Of a DNA stretch of 64,000 nt, positions 53,570-61,884 are shown piece after piece. The stretch is from JAFDZW01 sp038229915 (GTDB taxonomy: Bacteria; Bacteroidota; Ignavibacteria; Palsa-1295), in NCBI GenBank assembly GCA_038229915.1, contig JBBRNY010000002.1, positions 4,922-68,921 on the forward strand, given 5' to 3'. The translations under genes were made by a program, and so were the position numbers. The notes under the pieces were generated by a model, which saw only the letters and a program-made list of their open reading frames with translations, searched no databases and was not told the DNA's origin. Within the stretch, counting starts at the first letter, position 1; every line of letters begins with the position of its first letter.

Positions 53570-55093
53570 ATGAAATCGCTCGTTATTTTATTTATACTTA
53601 GTTTTGCGGTTGCTTCTGCTGAGGCTCAATTAGAGAGTTCAAATAGTCTTGTCTGGTCGAAAAACGTGCTGATGCTTCAGCGAAATTCAACCGATGAGTT
53701 TCGGACGCCACAATTCCCGACAGGCGGCAGCGAGCTTTATGTCGTCGCAGACCCGACGCTTCCGGCGCGCTTGCAATCAGCACTTGATGTGACCTATGCA
53801 AGAACATCTGTCCGTAGCAAGCACGGAGTTTCGGCGAGTGTGATCGTGCCGGGATTGAGCCAGTGGGATGGTAGTGCGGGCGAATCGTATTCGGGTGTGG
53901 CGATGAGTGGCGCGTTGCAATTTGAGATCGCCAGTAATACGAAAACGATGTTCGCCACACTTATTTTAAAATTACAAGAAGAAGGGAAGCTTTCGATCAA
54001 CGACCCACTACACTATTGGCTTCCACAATATCCCAATATCGACTCGAACATCACGATCAAGCAATTGCTCAATCATTCAAGTGGGATCTTTGATTATCTC
54101 AATGATGACAAGTCGGGTGCGGTTATAAATGATATGTATTTTGCAAACCCCGATAAACATTGGACTGCTGAAGAAATTTTACAAACTTATGTCGGCAAAG
54201 CGAATTTTAAAGCCGGCACATCATATCGTTACTCCAATACAAATTTTCTACTGTTGGGCATCATTGCCGAGAAAGCTGATGGCATTGAACCCGGGAAAAA
54301 TCTTCGCACTCGTTTTTTCGAGCCGTTGCAATTGACGCATACCTATGCAGGCTGGACAGATTCAGTACCAAACCCGTATGCCCATAATTGGCTAAATATT
54401 GCTCAGGCGCCAAATCCGTTCACCGATATTGGTGATGTCAATAAAACGGCGCAACTTACCGGGTCACATTCGGCAGGTGGTGTCGTTTCGACTCCTCATG
54501 ATCTTGCGCAGTGGGCGAAGAATCTTTATGAAGAACATATTCTGAATAAGGCATCGCTCGCGTCGATGCTAAAAGTGAATAATTGGCCAGGTGGTGGCAA
54601 CTATGGCTTGGGGGCGTTTTCTGTTCCATACTATACCAAAACCTTATACGGACACAACGGACATTTGCCGGGTTTTTTAACCGATATGTTTAATATGCCA
54701 AGTGATAGTGTGACGGTAGTCGTCTATATTAATACCGAAGAGATCGTAAATGACGTTACGCTCAATGATTATCTCGTGGCATTACTCAATGAAATTTATA
54801 AAGCTCCGGCTTCGGTAACAACTTCGAAATTGCTCTCTGCTACTGTTTCGGTCTATCCTAATCCCGCATACAAGGATATAGTCATCAGTTATGAGTTGCC
54901 TCAGCCATCAACTGTAAGCATCTCGCTGTTCGATCTCTTGGGCAGGGAAGTTATACCATCGCAGCACAAAAATAATTTAGCTGGCAAACAAGCGATCACA
55001 CTCGATGTACATTCGCTACCACAGGGAAGTTATATTTATCGTGTCGAAAGCGAAACAGGTACGACCAGTGGGCGAGTTCAGGTTGTGAGATAG
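53570..55093 (+). CDS. Secreted beta-lactamase-fold serine hydrolase with T9SS sorting domain
   Basis: 507 residues: signal peptide ending AEAQ, class C beta-lactamase/DD-peptidase-like domain (about 60-410) with the SxxK motif SNTK (Ser122, Lys125), the YxN motif YSN (221-223) and a GHNGHLPG block in place of KTG. The last 80 residues are a T9SS type A domain (VYPNPAYKDIVISY, LLGREV, LPQGSYIYRV). The active-site set fits esterases, D-aminopeptidases and DD-carboxypeptidases as well as beta-lactamases, so the substrate is open. The enzyme should be exported through the outer membrane. Confidence 0.9.
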   Translation: MKSLVILFILSFAVASAEAQLESSNSLVWSKNVLMLQRNSTDEFRTPQFPTGGSELYVVADPTLPARLQSALDVTYARTSVRSKHGVSASVIVPGLSQWDGSAGESYSGVAMSGALQFEIASNTKTMFATLILKLQEEGKLSINDPLHYWLPQYPNIDSNITIKQLLNHSSGIFDYLNDDKSGAVINDMYFANPDKHWTAEEILQTYVGKANFKAGTSYRYSNTNFLLLGIIAEKADGIEPGKNLRTRFFEPLQLTHTYAGWTDSVPNPYAHNWLNIAQAPNPFTDIGDVNKTAQLTGSHSAGGVVSTPHDLAQWAKNLYEEHILNKASLASMLKVNNWPGGGNYGLGAFSVPYYTKTLYGHNGHLPGFLTDMFNMPSDSVTVVVYINTEEIVNDVTLNDYLVALLNEIYKAPASVTTSKLLSATVSVYPNPAYKDIVISYELPQPSTVSISLFDLLGREVIPSQHKNNLAGKQAITLDVHSLPQGSYIYRVESETGTTSGRVQVVR

Positions 55094-55099
55094 GATGAT

Positions 55100-55150
55100 A
55101 TATCACGTGTATTTGTCAGCGCATCAATACCAACGATTGCTTCTTGAGTT
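55100..55150 (-). pseudogene. Remnant of the 3' end of an Asp-box/T9SS gene
   Basis: 51 bases match 58826-58876 with three differences. On the minus strand they encode KLKKQSLVLMR followed by a stop (stop at 55116-55118), the same ending as the complete gene at 58842-60923, plus 16 bases of its downstream sequence. Homology stops abruptly at 55150. It looks like the stub left after loss or replacement of a second copy of that gene. Confidence 0.7.
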
Positions 55151-55232
55151 TCGAAAAAATAATTTAGCATTTTTCTAGCCGAGCAAGAAAATATGTTGTC
55201 TTTTGTAAGTCATTCATCAAAAAAAACACTGC

Positions 55233-57209
55233 ATGAAACAAAAAATAAGCATTCATATTTGTCTATTGCTTTTGGCAATGGCCTTATTTTCGACAGCACC
55301 GAAAGCACAGATGTTTGGGAGCCCATACCCAACTACTCCACCGACGCCAACAGCTGTATCGATTCCTACTGGGTCGATTAACGGTTGGGCCGCAGTCACC
55401 TGTTTTTCTGGATTTCTATCATTAGGGAGCTCCACCATTACTGATGGGTTTGTTTTTGGGCTTATTAATTTGCATGGACCAGCCCCTGCATTTGGTACAA
55501 ATTGGGCTGCGCCAATGTACCATGGCCCAGCAAGCAGTCCATGGACAGCTAGTACGATGGGTCAAGTTTTCGGTATAGCAATCGACAATCAGAAGAATGT
55601 CTATTTGGCTGCGACTTCGTCCTATATTTCAAACGTTTACCTAAAACAAGCCAACCCTATCTATAATAATCTCGTTACAGCATTCAACGCACAATCTCTT
55701 GCGTTTGGACCTGCCGGTTCAGGCGGAATTTATAAGATAGATAAAAATTCCGGTGTAGTTACTACGCTTATTTCAACAGTACCCAACACTATCGCTCCTT
55801 CTGCAGTCCTTAATACAAGTACTCTTCCGAACGGAAATGGCACTTCTGTGAGACCTGGCTTGGGAAATCTAACATACGATGGCACTCATAACTTCCTATT
55901 TGTGACGAATATGGAAGACGGAGTAATCTATAGGATAAATTTGAATCCGACTACACCAATCGTTGACGCCTTTTATGATCCGCAAGCACCAGCCAACCCG
56001 TTTCCGTTTTGCCAAAATCCTGCAATGCCACCTGCTAATACTTCACTTGGCTTTGCACCTCTCGGCAAGCGTCTTTGGGGTATTGGATACAACGCAAAGG
56101 ATAATCGACTCTACTACGCAGTTTGGATGGAGGATGTTGGCTCTTTTGCAGGTAGTACGAGCAATATTATTCGCTCGATCGGCCTCACCCCATCAGGAAA
56201 TTTTAAACCATCTTCGGATGACAAACCTGAGATTCTGATGCCAATATACCGCACAGATGACCTCGCTCCTTCCCACCAAACGGATTCGTTTTCTTGCCCC
56301 GTTTCCGATATTGAATTTTCTACAACAGGAGATATGCTTGTTGGTGAGTGCTCCATCTTTGACAACACCAATCGTACGGCGCATTACTCAAGAGTATTCA
56401 AATTTACTGGTGCCTCGACTTCGTGGAGTAGACAACAAATATTTGTTGGCAGTGCCATTGGTATTGGTTCTCAGTTCCCTACTAATGCTGGCGCCATCGG
56501 GGTTCCCTATTTGCCACTGCAGACGAACGGGCTTTCAATTTCTAATTCATCGGGAGGAGTTGACTTTGGTTATCGTGGATATGACACGACGAGCCGACAA
56601 CCTCTAAATTGTGATTCCACTCTCGCAATGAATGGAGATATTCTCGCCAATCCATCACCGTTTGGATATATTTACGGGTTACAGTTAACTCCCTCTGTTG
56701 GTAATATCGATATTCCGAACAACGTCCAGTCCACCGGACTCTTCGTTGATTTCAATGGCGTGGGTGGGACTCAAGACAAGTTTATTGTTGCAGACGTTGA
56801 CATCTTCCGTGACTCTTGCGGCAAGACGGCTGCTACACCAAACTGCCCCCCTATGGTAAGTCTCATTGCGAAGGATACTAATGGTAAGTGCTGTTGGACT
56901 ATCATGTTTGATAATACAAGCCCAAATACTTATACTAACTTACAGGCACATTTAGCAACTTCAGGGGCTACTTTTGCAACCATCACAAGTGGTACAGGAT
57001 GGAGTACTGCTGAGCTTACACCGCAGAGTATTATTCAAACGCCGACTACTGGGCCATTCTTTCCGGTTGGCAATTTGAATTTGGGTTACTTCTGTCTCAA
57101 TTTGCTGCCAGGAACTTCGACACCTCCACAGCTTGCGCCTCAACTGGTTGGCTACCGGTCTCAGGGGAGATCGATAATCCACCGGCATCAGTCGCTGGGC
57201 TTCCGTTGA
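55233..57209 (+). CDS. Secreted propeller-like surface protein, N-terminal part of a frameshifted gene
   Basis: 658 residues with a signal peptide (ending APKAQ) and a body rich in Gly, Pro, Asn and Thr that resembles NHL/beta-propeller segments (QVFGIAIDNQKNVYLAA, GLGNLTYDGTHNFLFVTN). No enzyme motif is seen. Towards the end, blocks such as CCWTIMFDN and GYFCLNL look like a repeated surface domain. The last 14 or so residues are out-of-frame sequence: the protein continues in another frame at 57206-58570, which holds the T9SS domain this export signal requires. Confidence 0.75.
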   Translation: MKQKISIHICLLLLAMALFSTAPKAQMFGSPYPTTPPTPTAVSIPTGSINGWAAVTCFSGFLSLGSSTITDGFVFGLINLHGPAPAFGTNWAAPMYHGPASSPWTASTMGQVFGIAIDNQKNVYLAATSSYISNVYLKQANPIYNNLVTAFNAQSLAFGPAGSGGIYKIDKNSGVVTTLISTVPNTIAPSAVLNTSTLPNGNGTSVRPGLGNLTYDGTHNFLFVTNMEDGVIYRINLNPTTPIVDAFYDPQAPANPFPFCQNPAMPPANTSLGFAPLGKRLWGIGYNAKDNRLYYAVWMEDVGSFAGSTSNIIRSIGLTPSGNFKPSSDDKPEILMPIYRTDDLAPSHQTDSFSCPVSDIEFSTTGDMLVGECSIFDNTNRTAHYSRVFKFTGASTSWSRQQIFVGSAIGIGSQFPTNAGAIGVPYLPLQTNGLSISNSSGGVDFGYRGYDTTSRQPLNCDSTLAMNGDILANPSPFGYIYGLQLTPSVGNIDIPNNVQSTGLFVDFNGVGGTQDKFIVADVDIFRDSCGKTAATPNCPPMVSLIAKDTNGKCCWTIMFDNTSPNTYTNLQAHLATSGATFATITSGTGWSTAELTPQSIIQTPTTGPFFPVGNLNLGYFCLNLLPGTSTPPQLAPQLVGYRSQGRSIIHRHQSLGFR

Positions 57210-58570
57210 TGCCTTACCCACAGCCGTTCGCATCTACGCCACCAGCTCCGTTCCGTGATGTATCATGGGGTACGGTAATTGGTGGGGTGCCATTCAATAA
57301 TGTGCCGCTGTCACTTCAATTGAAATTCCCAGCTCAGCAGGGTACATCCCCAGGGTGTGAAGACAGCCTTCGATTCTGTGTGCGCTATACCTATACAGAT
57401 GTAAACTGTCGTACCTGCGACACGGTGGTCTGTTACCAGGTGAAGCGTACTCCACCATGGTGGTATAATACTAGCACTGGCAATAGTGGACCCGCTGTGC
57501 ATGTTGGACATATCACAATGTTGAGCAAGACTGCAGGCACGCTTGTTGTTGAAGTTCCGAAACTTCGTCCTGATATGGCGTCAGAAGATGGAATACGATT
57601 AACCCACATCTCTTTGAGCGCTCGTGGTGGTACTCGACTCACTCAATTTGACGGCGTCAAGACCAGCGACTTTGTAGGAGCAAAATCTCTTGCGCTTGGG
57701 AATGGACAAACCGCTTCGATCCCATTGGTGTACGATAACTTTGGCGATATGCAAAAGTTTAACAATTTCATACAATATGAGTATGTGCTCTTAAATGACC
57801 CGAATGTGACGCTTTACGGCGAAGATGAACTCGTTGCAATCGTACCGGGTGGTCGCTCGAAAGGTGATGTTTTTGCGAAGGATGACTCAAGCGTCAAGCC
57901 GACCAACGTCAGAACATACGCACTCTATTTCGGGGTGAAAAATGTCGATCAGAAACCAGTGCGCACTGTGACGCTATCGGTCAAAGATGGCAATCGCATT
58001 CTTGCGACAGGGCCATTCGAAGATAGTGTTTCGGTTACTTATGATGTCATGAACGGCATAGTCGATGGCAAACCGCATCTCTTCGCGCAAGAATCGCGCT
58101 GGGCATCGGATGCACCTGAATGCGTTGTGCCACATGGCTCAATTGTGCGGCCGTTCTACTTAACTGTTTCTGGTTCGGTAGGGAAGTCAACGACGGTGAA
58201 TTTCGTGACAATGGACGAACAGGGTGTAATTCTCACCAGTGACTCGGTTGTACTTTCGGATCCATTGTCGATCGTTCGTAAGACTGATCCTTCGGGTTCT
58301 GGTCCTACGGGATATTTATATCCACCGTACCCAAATCCGACGGCTACTTCAACGACGCTTCAATTCCGTCTTGATGCGAGCGAACATACCACGCTATCGT
58401 TATTTGATTTGCTCGGTAACGAAGTTGTACATATTATTGGTGGCGACTATATGTCAAGCGGCGAACATGTCGTTCAAATAGCTACAGATCAACTCCCGTC
58501 TGGTGTGTACACGATTCGTTTACAAACCGTCTCGGGCACACAGTCGCAAAAGCTACAGATCATTCACTAA
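57206..58570 (+). pseudogene. C-terminal part of the frameshifted T9SS cargo gene
   Basis: About 454 residues in the -1 frame, with no signal peptide and only a poor TTG/ATG start. It contains a Cys-rich segment (CEDSLRFCVRYTYTDVNCRTCDTVVCYQ), beta-rich domains, and a complete T9SS type A domain (LYPPYPNPTATSTTLQF, DLLGNEVV, LPSGVYTIRLQT). The same frame is open back to about 57120, so the two halves overlap and read as one protein of about 1110 residues broken by a one-base deletion, possibly at the gggg run at 57164-57167. Confidence 0.75.
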
Positions 58571-58589
58571 GAAGTGATTTACATAAACC

Positions 58590-58630
58590 AAACAGCCCGC
58601 TATCAGATAATGATAGCGGGCTGTTTTAAT
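58590..58630 (+). terminator. Strong Rho-independent terminator after the frameshifted gene
   Basis: A perfect 16-bp stem (58590-58605 with 58611-58626) with a 5-base loop and flanking A/T runs. Confidence 0.92.
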
Positions 58631-58762
58631 TATTTCTAGAAAATTGTTATGAATTATTGATATGAAGTTTCATCAAACGGTATATTTTATTCCAAAAGGA
58701 TTTTGTGGTAAGTATTGATTCTATCAGTTCTCGCTGTTCTTTTTGTGTTTAAATAGCGTGAT

Positions 58763-58801
58763 TTGGCGCAGAACGACTTACGCCACGATATAGCAACTTT
58801 G
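58763..58801. repeat. 39-bp direct repeat, copy downstream of the Asp-box gene
   Basis: Identical over 39 bases to 61003-61041. A TATATTTG (TAnnTTTG core) follows at 58816-58823, as a related TATATTT does 16 bases after the other copy, so the similarity is to the nuoE promoter region. The rest of the 271-base gap 58571-58841 holds the terminator and no gene. Confidence 0.9.
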
Positions 58802-58841
58802 ACGTAAGAAAAGCCTATATTTGCCATATCACGCATATTTG

Positions 58842-60923
58842 TCAGCGCATCAATACCAACGATTGTTTCTTGAGTTGGCCGTTGATGTGGATTAGGCAAT
58901 GGTAGACACCATTGGGCAGATTTGAGGTGTTGCGCCAAGTAACACTATGCTCGCCAACATCTATGTTGCCTGAAAATAAATGCGCAACTTCATTCCCAAG
59001 CAAATTCACGATCACAACATCCGCAAATCCTGTTGCATCTGATGAGAAAGTAATAGTAGTGGAGCCCGAAAGAGGATTCGGATAGCTCCGAATTGTATTA
59101 GTATTTACAATCGGCTCAGTCACAGAATTTGTCTCTGTCATTTCAGATAAGTGGCGACGCCAGACACCATTAATATATGTCCCAGCAAAAAGATCAGAAT
59201 CTTTTATCAGAAGAGAGTAAATTTTAGTGTGGGGTTGCAAACCGACCGCCACCCAATTGGTGCCATTATCGTTTGAGCGAAATACACCCGCAGCTGTTCC
59301 AGCAAAAAGAATTGAATCGTCTACGGCGAAACAGTAAATACGGTTTTCTATCAAGCCCTTATTAATCGCTTCCCAAGTGGCACCATCATCACTTGAGCGA
59401 AAAACACCAAAATCATAAGTGGCTGCAAAGATATACTTATTGTTTACTATAAAAGAAGCAACTCTACTACCACTCCAAGCAATACCAATATCACTCCAAC
59501 TTGAACCATTATCGCTCGAACGCGAAACAACCTTATTGCTGACAAAGAGAAAAGTGCTTGTCGATAGGACAGAGGTGATCGTTGAGTCGATTAAATCTTT
59601 TTTAAGAACTGTCCAATTCGATCCATTATCTGTTGAGCGAAAAAGCCCTCCATAGGTGGCAGCTAAGAGTGTTGTATCATTAAAAATAAGTGAATTGATA
59701 CTAATGTTTATTAAGCCATTATTTACTGGAGTCCAATTTTTCAAATTTTCATCAAAACGATAGATGCCATTGTCAAATGTGCTCGCAAATATTTTTGTGT
59801 CTTTAATTACTAAGGTATTGACAGGGATATAGTCACCAAATAATCCTTTATTGAATGAGACCCAATTTGCGCCATTATCATTTGTACGAAATACACCGGC
59901 TCCTCCCGTACCAGCAAGTATATCTGTTCCATTATAGGCAAGGGAAAAAACAGTAAATGCTTTAAAAGTACTTTTTAATGCTGACCAATTATTTCCATTA
60001 TCGTTCGAACGAAAAATACCAGTCCGATTCGTACCTGCAAAGATGTTTGTACCACTGAATGCAAATGATAAGATGGTATTCCCAAGATTGCCATCGTTAA
60101 TATTTGTCCAATTCAAACCATTATCAGTTGAGCGAAATGCGCCGTTACCTTTCGTCCCTGCAAATATATCTGTGCCTCTCGATGCGAGGGAATAAATAAC
60201 ATTTCCCGCAAAGATACTATCTGCTACCACCCAACTTACTCCATTATTGTCTGATCGAAATATTCCGCTCTTTGTTCCGGCGTATATGCTTGTTCCGCTA
60301 ATAGTAAAGCAATAAACAGAAGCGGTGCTTAAGCCAGTATTCGCCACTGACCAATTTGCACCATTGTCGATTGATCGATAAATACCACTATCTGTTCCGG
60401 CAAAAATATTATTTGCATTTACTGCCAAAGAATAGACAGTCCCTTTTGGCAAGCCATTTTCCACTTGAGACCAAGTTAAGCCATCATCGCTCGAACGGAA
60501 TACACCAGAGTAATAAGTCCCTGCAAAGATATTTGCACCATCAATCAAAAGAGAATACACAGCGGTGCTAGTCAACCCATTATTCATTTTTACCCAAGTG
60601 TCACCGTTATCGCCTGAACGATAAATGCCCCCACCACTACCTGAGGTGGCTGCAAATAGATTTATACCCTTAAACTCAAGAGAATATACTAAAGACCCGA
60701 ACCCGGTATTCAGACTAGTCCAAGTCGCCCCATTATCAGTCGAACGATGTAATGTATCCCGACCACTAAAATCTGAAGTCGATGCGAATATATTTGCCCC
60801 ACTAACTGCAATACATCTAACGGATATGGCGATAGGTCCATTCGTTTGCACCCATTGTGCTGTTGCAAGCTCTGCTGTGGAGAGAATAATCGATAGAATG
60901 AGGAGGAAATAACTACGTCTCAT
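58842..60923 (-). CDS. Secreted Asp-box (BNR/Ycf48-like) propeller protein with T9SS sorting domain
   Basis: ATG ending at 60923 gives 693 residues; 11 more are open upstream. The signal peptide ends LATAQ. I count 13 repeats of about 45 residues, each with an Asp-box R-S-x-D-N-G-x-x-W (for example RSTDNGATW, RSSDDGLTW, RSNDNGTNW; one is degenerate), which predicts one or two seven-bladed propellers like Ycf48/VPS10-type proteins. The tail is a T9SS type A domain (SYPNPLSGSTTITF, LLGNEVAHLF, LPNGVYHCLIHI). No catalytic residues are evident. The gene is AT-rich and flanked by the 39-bp repeat. Confidence 0.88.
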   Translation of the reverse strand: MRRSYFLLILSIILSTAELATAQWVQTNGPIAISVRCIAVSGANIFASTSDFSGRDTLHRSTDNGATWTSLNTGFGSLVYSLEFKGINLFAATSGSGGGIYRSGDNGDTWVKMNNGLTSTAVYSLLIDGANIFAGTYYSGVFRSSDDGLTWSQVENGLPKGTVYSLAVNANNIFAGTDSGIYRSIDNGANWSVANTGLSTASVYCFTISGTSIYAGTKSGIFRSDNNGVSWVVADSIFAGNVIYSLASRGTDIFAGTKGNGAFRSTDNGLNWTNINDGNLGNTILSFAFSGTNIFAGTNRTGIFRSNDNGNNWSALKSTFKAFTVFSLAYNGTDILAGTGGAGVFRTNDNGANWVSFNKGLFGDYIPVNTLVIKDTKIFASTFDNGIYRFDENLKNWTPVNNGLINISINSLIFNDTTLLAATYGGLFRSTDNGSNWTVLKKDLIDSTITSVLSTSTFLFVSNKVVSRSSDNGSSWSDIGIAWSGSRVASFIVNNKYIFAATYDFGVFRSSDDGATWEAINKGLIENRIYCFAVDDSILFAGTAAGVFRSNDNGTNWVAVGLQPHTKIYSLLIKDSDLFAGTYINGVWRRHLSEMTETNSVTEPIVNTNTIRSYPNPLSGSTTITFSSDATGFADVVIVNLLGNEVAHLFSGNIDVGEHSVTWRNTSNLPNGVYHCLIHINGQLKKQSLVLMR

Positions 60924-61002
60924 TGTTGTAAGTAGAGTAGATGTATTAAGGTGCAATTTACTATTTATCTAACCCAATGGGTTATGGATTTGTTCTACTG
61001 TC

Positions 61003-61041
61003 TTGGCGCAGAACGACTTACGCCACGATATAGCAACTTTG
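61003..61041. repeat. 39-bp direct repeat, copy upstream of nuoE
   Basis: Identical to 58763-58801. Its last four bases are the TTTG of the proposed nuoE promoter. With the other copy it brackets the Asp-box gene on both sides. Confidence 0.9.
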
Positions 61042-61072
61042 GTACAAAAACCCTCTATATTTCGTATTTTTG
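61038..61072 (+). promoter_or_regulatory. Bacteroidota-type promoter for nuoE
   Basis: TTTG at 61038-61041 and TATTTTTG (TAnnTTTG) at 61065-61072 with a 23-base spacer, 22 bases before the nuoE ATG. The best-spaced pair of its kind in the window. Confidence 0.45.
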
Positions 61073-61094
61073 TATATTAACGTATCACACTTGG

Positions 61095-61616
61095 ATGTTT
61101 AGCGAAGCAGAACGTATTGAGATCGAGCAATTAAAGACGCGCTACCAAAAACCGCAGGCTATCTTGCTGCCGATCCTTTGGAAGATACAAGAAAAGCAAG
61201 GCTGGATCGACGATAAGTCGATGGAGCTTGCTGCGCAAATTTGCGAATGCACCAAAGCCCACGTGCTTGGTGTCGTGAGCTTTTATACGATGTTTTTCGA
61301 GAAACCGATGGGGCGGCATCATATTCAAGTCTGCACCAATGTCAGTTGTATGCTCAGAGGCGGCGAGAATATCTACGCCACCGTAAAAGAAACGCTCGGT
61401 ATCGGTCACATGGAGCGCACCGCCGATGGGATGTTCTCGCTCGAAGAAGTAGAGTGTATGGGCGCGTGTGGCGGAGCACCAATGATGGCAGTCGGCGAAA
61501 CATTTTTCGAACAAGTCACCAACGAAGAAGCGCTGTCATTGCTCAGTAAGATCAAATCCGACGGGGTAGTACCCATTCCGAAAAAGACGGTGCAATTGCC
61601 GGATACGGCGTTATGA
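61095..61616 (+). CDS. nuoE: NADH-quinone oxidoreductase subunit E (24 kDa-type, [2Fe-2S])
   Basis: ATG at 61095 gives 173 residues; the upstream open frame runs through the repeat and is not coding. The thioredoxin-like fold has Cys80, Cys85 (CTNVSC) and Cys121, Cys125 (CMGAC), the four ligands of the N1a [2Fe-2S] cluster. It forms the NADH-oxidising module with NuoF. The next gene, 12 bases on, is a DUF4926 protein and then nuoF. Without the other nuo genes in view, the module could serve complex I or a hydrogenase/formate dehydrogenase. Confidence 0.95.
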   Translation: MFSEAERIEIEQLKTRYQKPQAILLPILWKIQEKQGWIDDKSMELAAQICECTKAHVLGVVSFYTMFFEKPMGRHHIQVCTNVSCMLRGGENIYATVKETLGIGHMERTADGMFSLEEVECMGACGGAPMMAVGETFFEQVTNEEALSLLSKIKSDGVVPIPKKTVQLPDTAL

Positions 61617-61628
61617 TTATATTGTCAG

Positions 61629-61859
61629 ATGCTTAAAGAATTAACATTGGTGGTACTAAACAAAAACATACCTGAACACTCATTGCTTACGGGTGATGTC
61701 GGGACTGTTGTGCATACATATCCAAACGCGGCAGCGTATGAGGTTGAGTTCGTCACCGGACTCGGGACAACTATCGCAGTGCTAACACTACTACCGGATG
61801 ATATTCGTCCTGTAGCATCCGAAATTCTACACGTCAGAAGTATTCCGAAAGCTGCTTAA
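61629..61859 (+). CDS. DUF4926 domain-containing small protein
   Basis: 76 residues with the family pattern KELTLVVLNKNIPEHSLLTGDVGTVVH followed by AYEVEFVTGLG and AVLTLLPDDIR, which predicts a small SH3-like barrel. DUF4926 proteins have no established function and often sit near toxin-antitoxin-like genes. Here it lies between nuoE and nuoF (12 and 25 bases away), inside what is normally an uninterrupted pair. An assembly factor or a chance insertion are both possible. Confidence 0.8.
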   Translation: MLKELTLVVLNKNIPEHSLLTGDVGTVVHTYPNAAAYEVEFVTGLGTTIAVLTLLPDDIRPVASEILHVRSIPKAA

Positions 61860-61884
61860 GCAGACTTATTCTTTTATAGCAACT

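Noticed and set aside
58763..61041. The 39-bp repeats as attachment sites of an integrated element
   Set aside because: No integrase, recombinase or tRNA end is associated, and only one T9SS gene lies between them; duplication by recombination explains it better.
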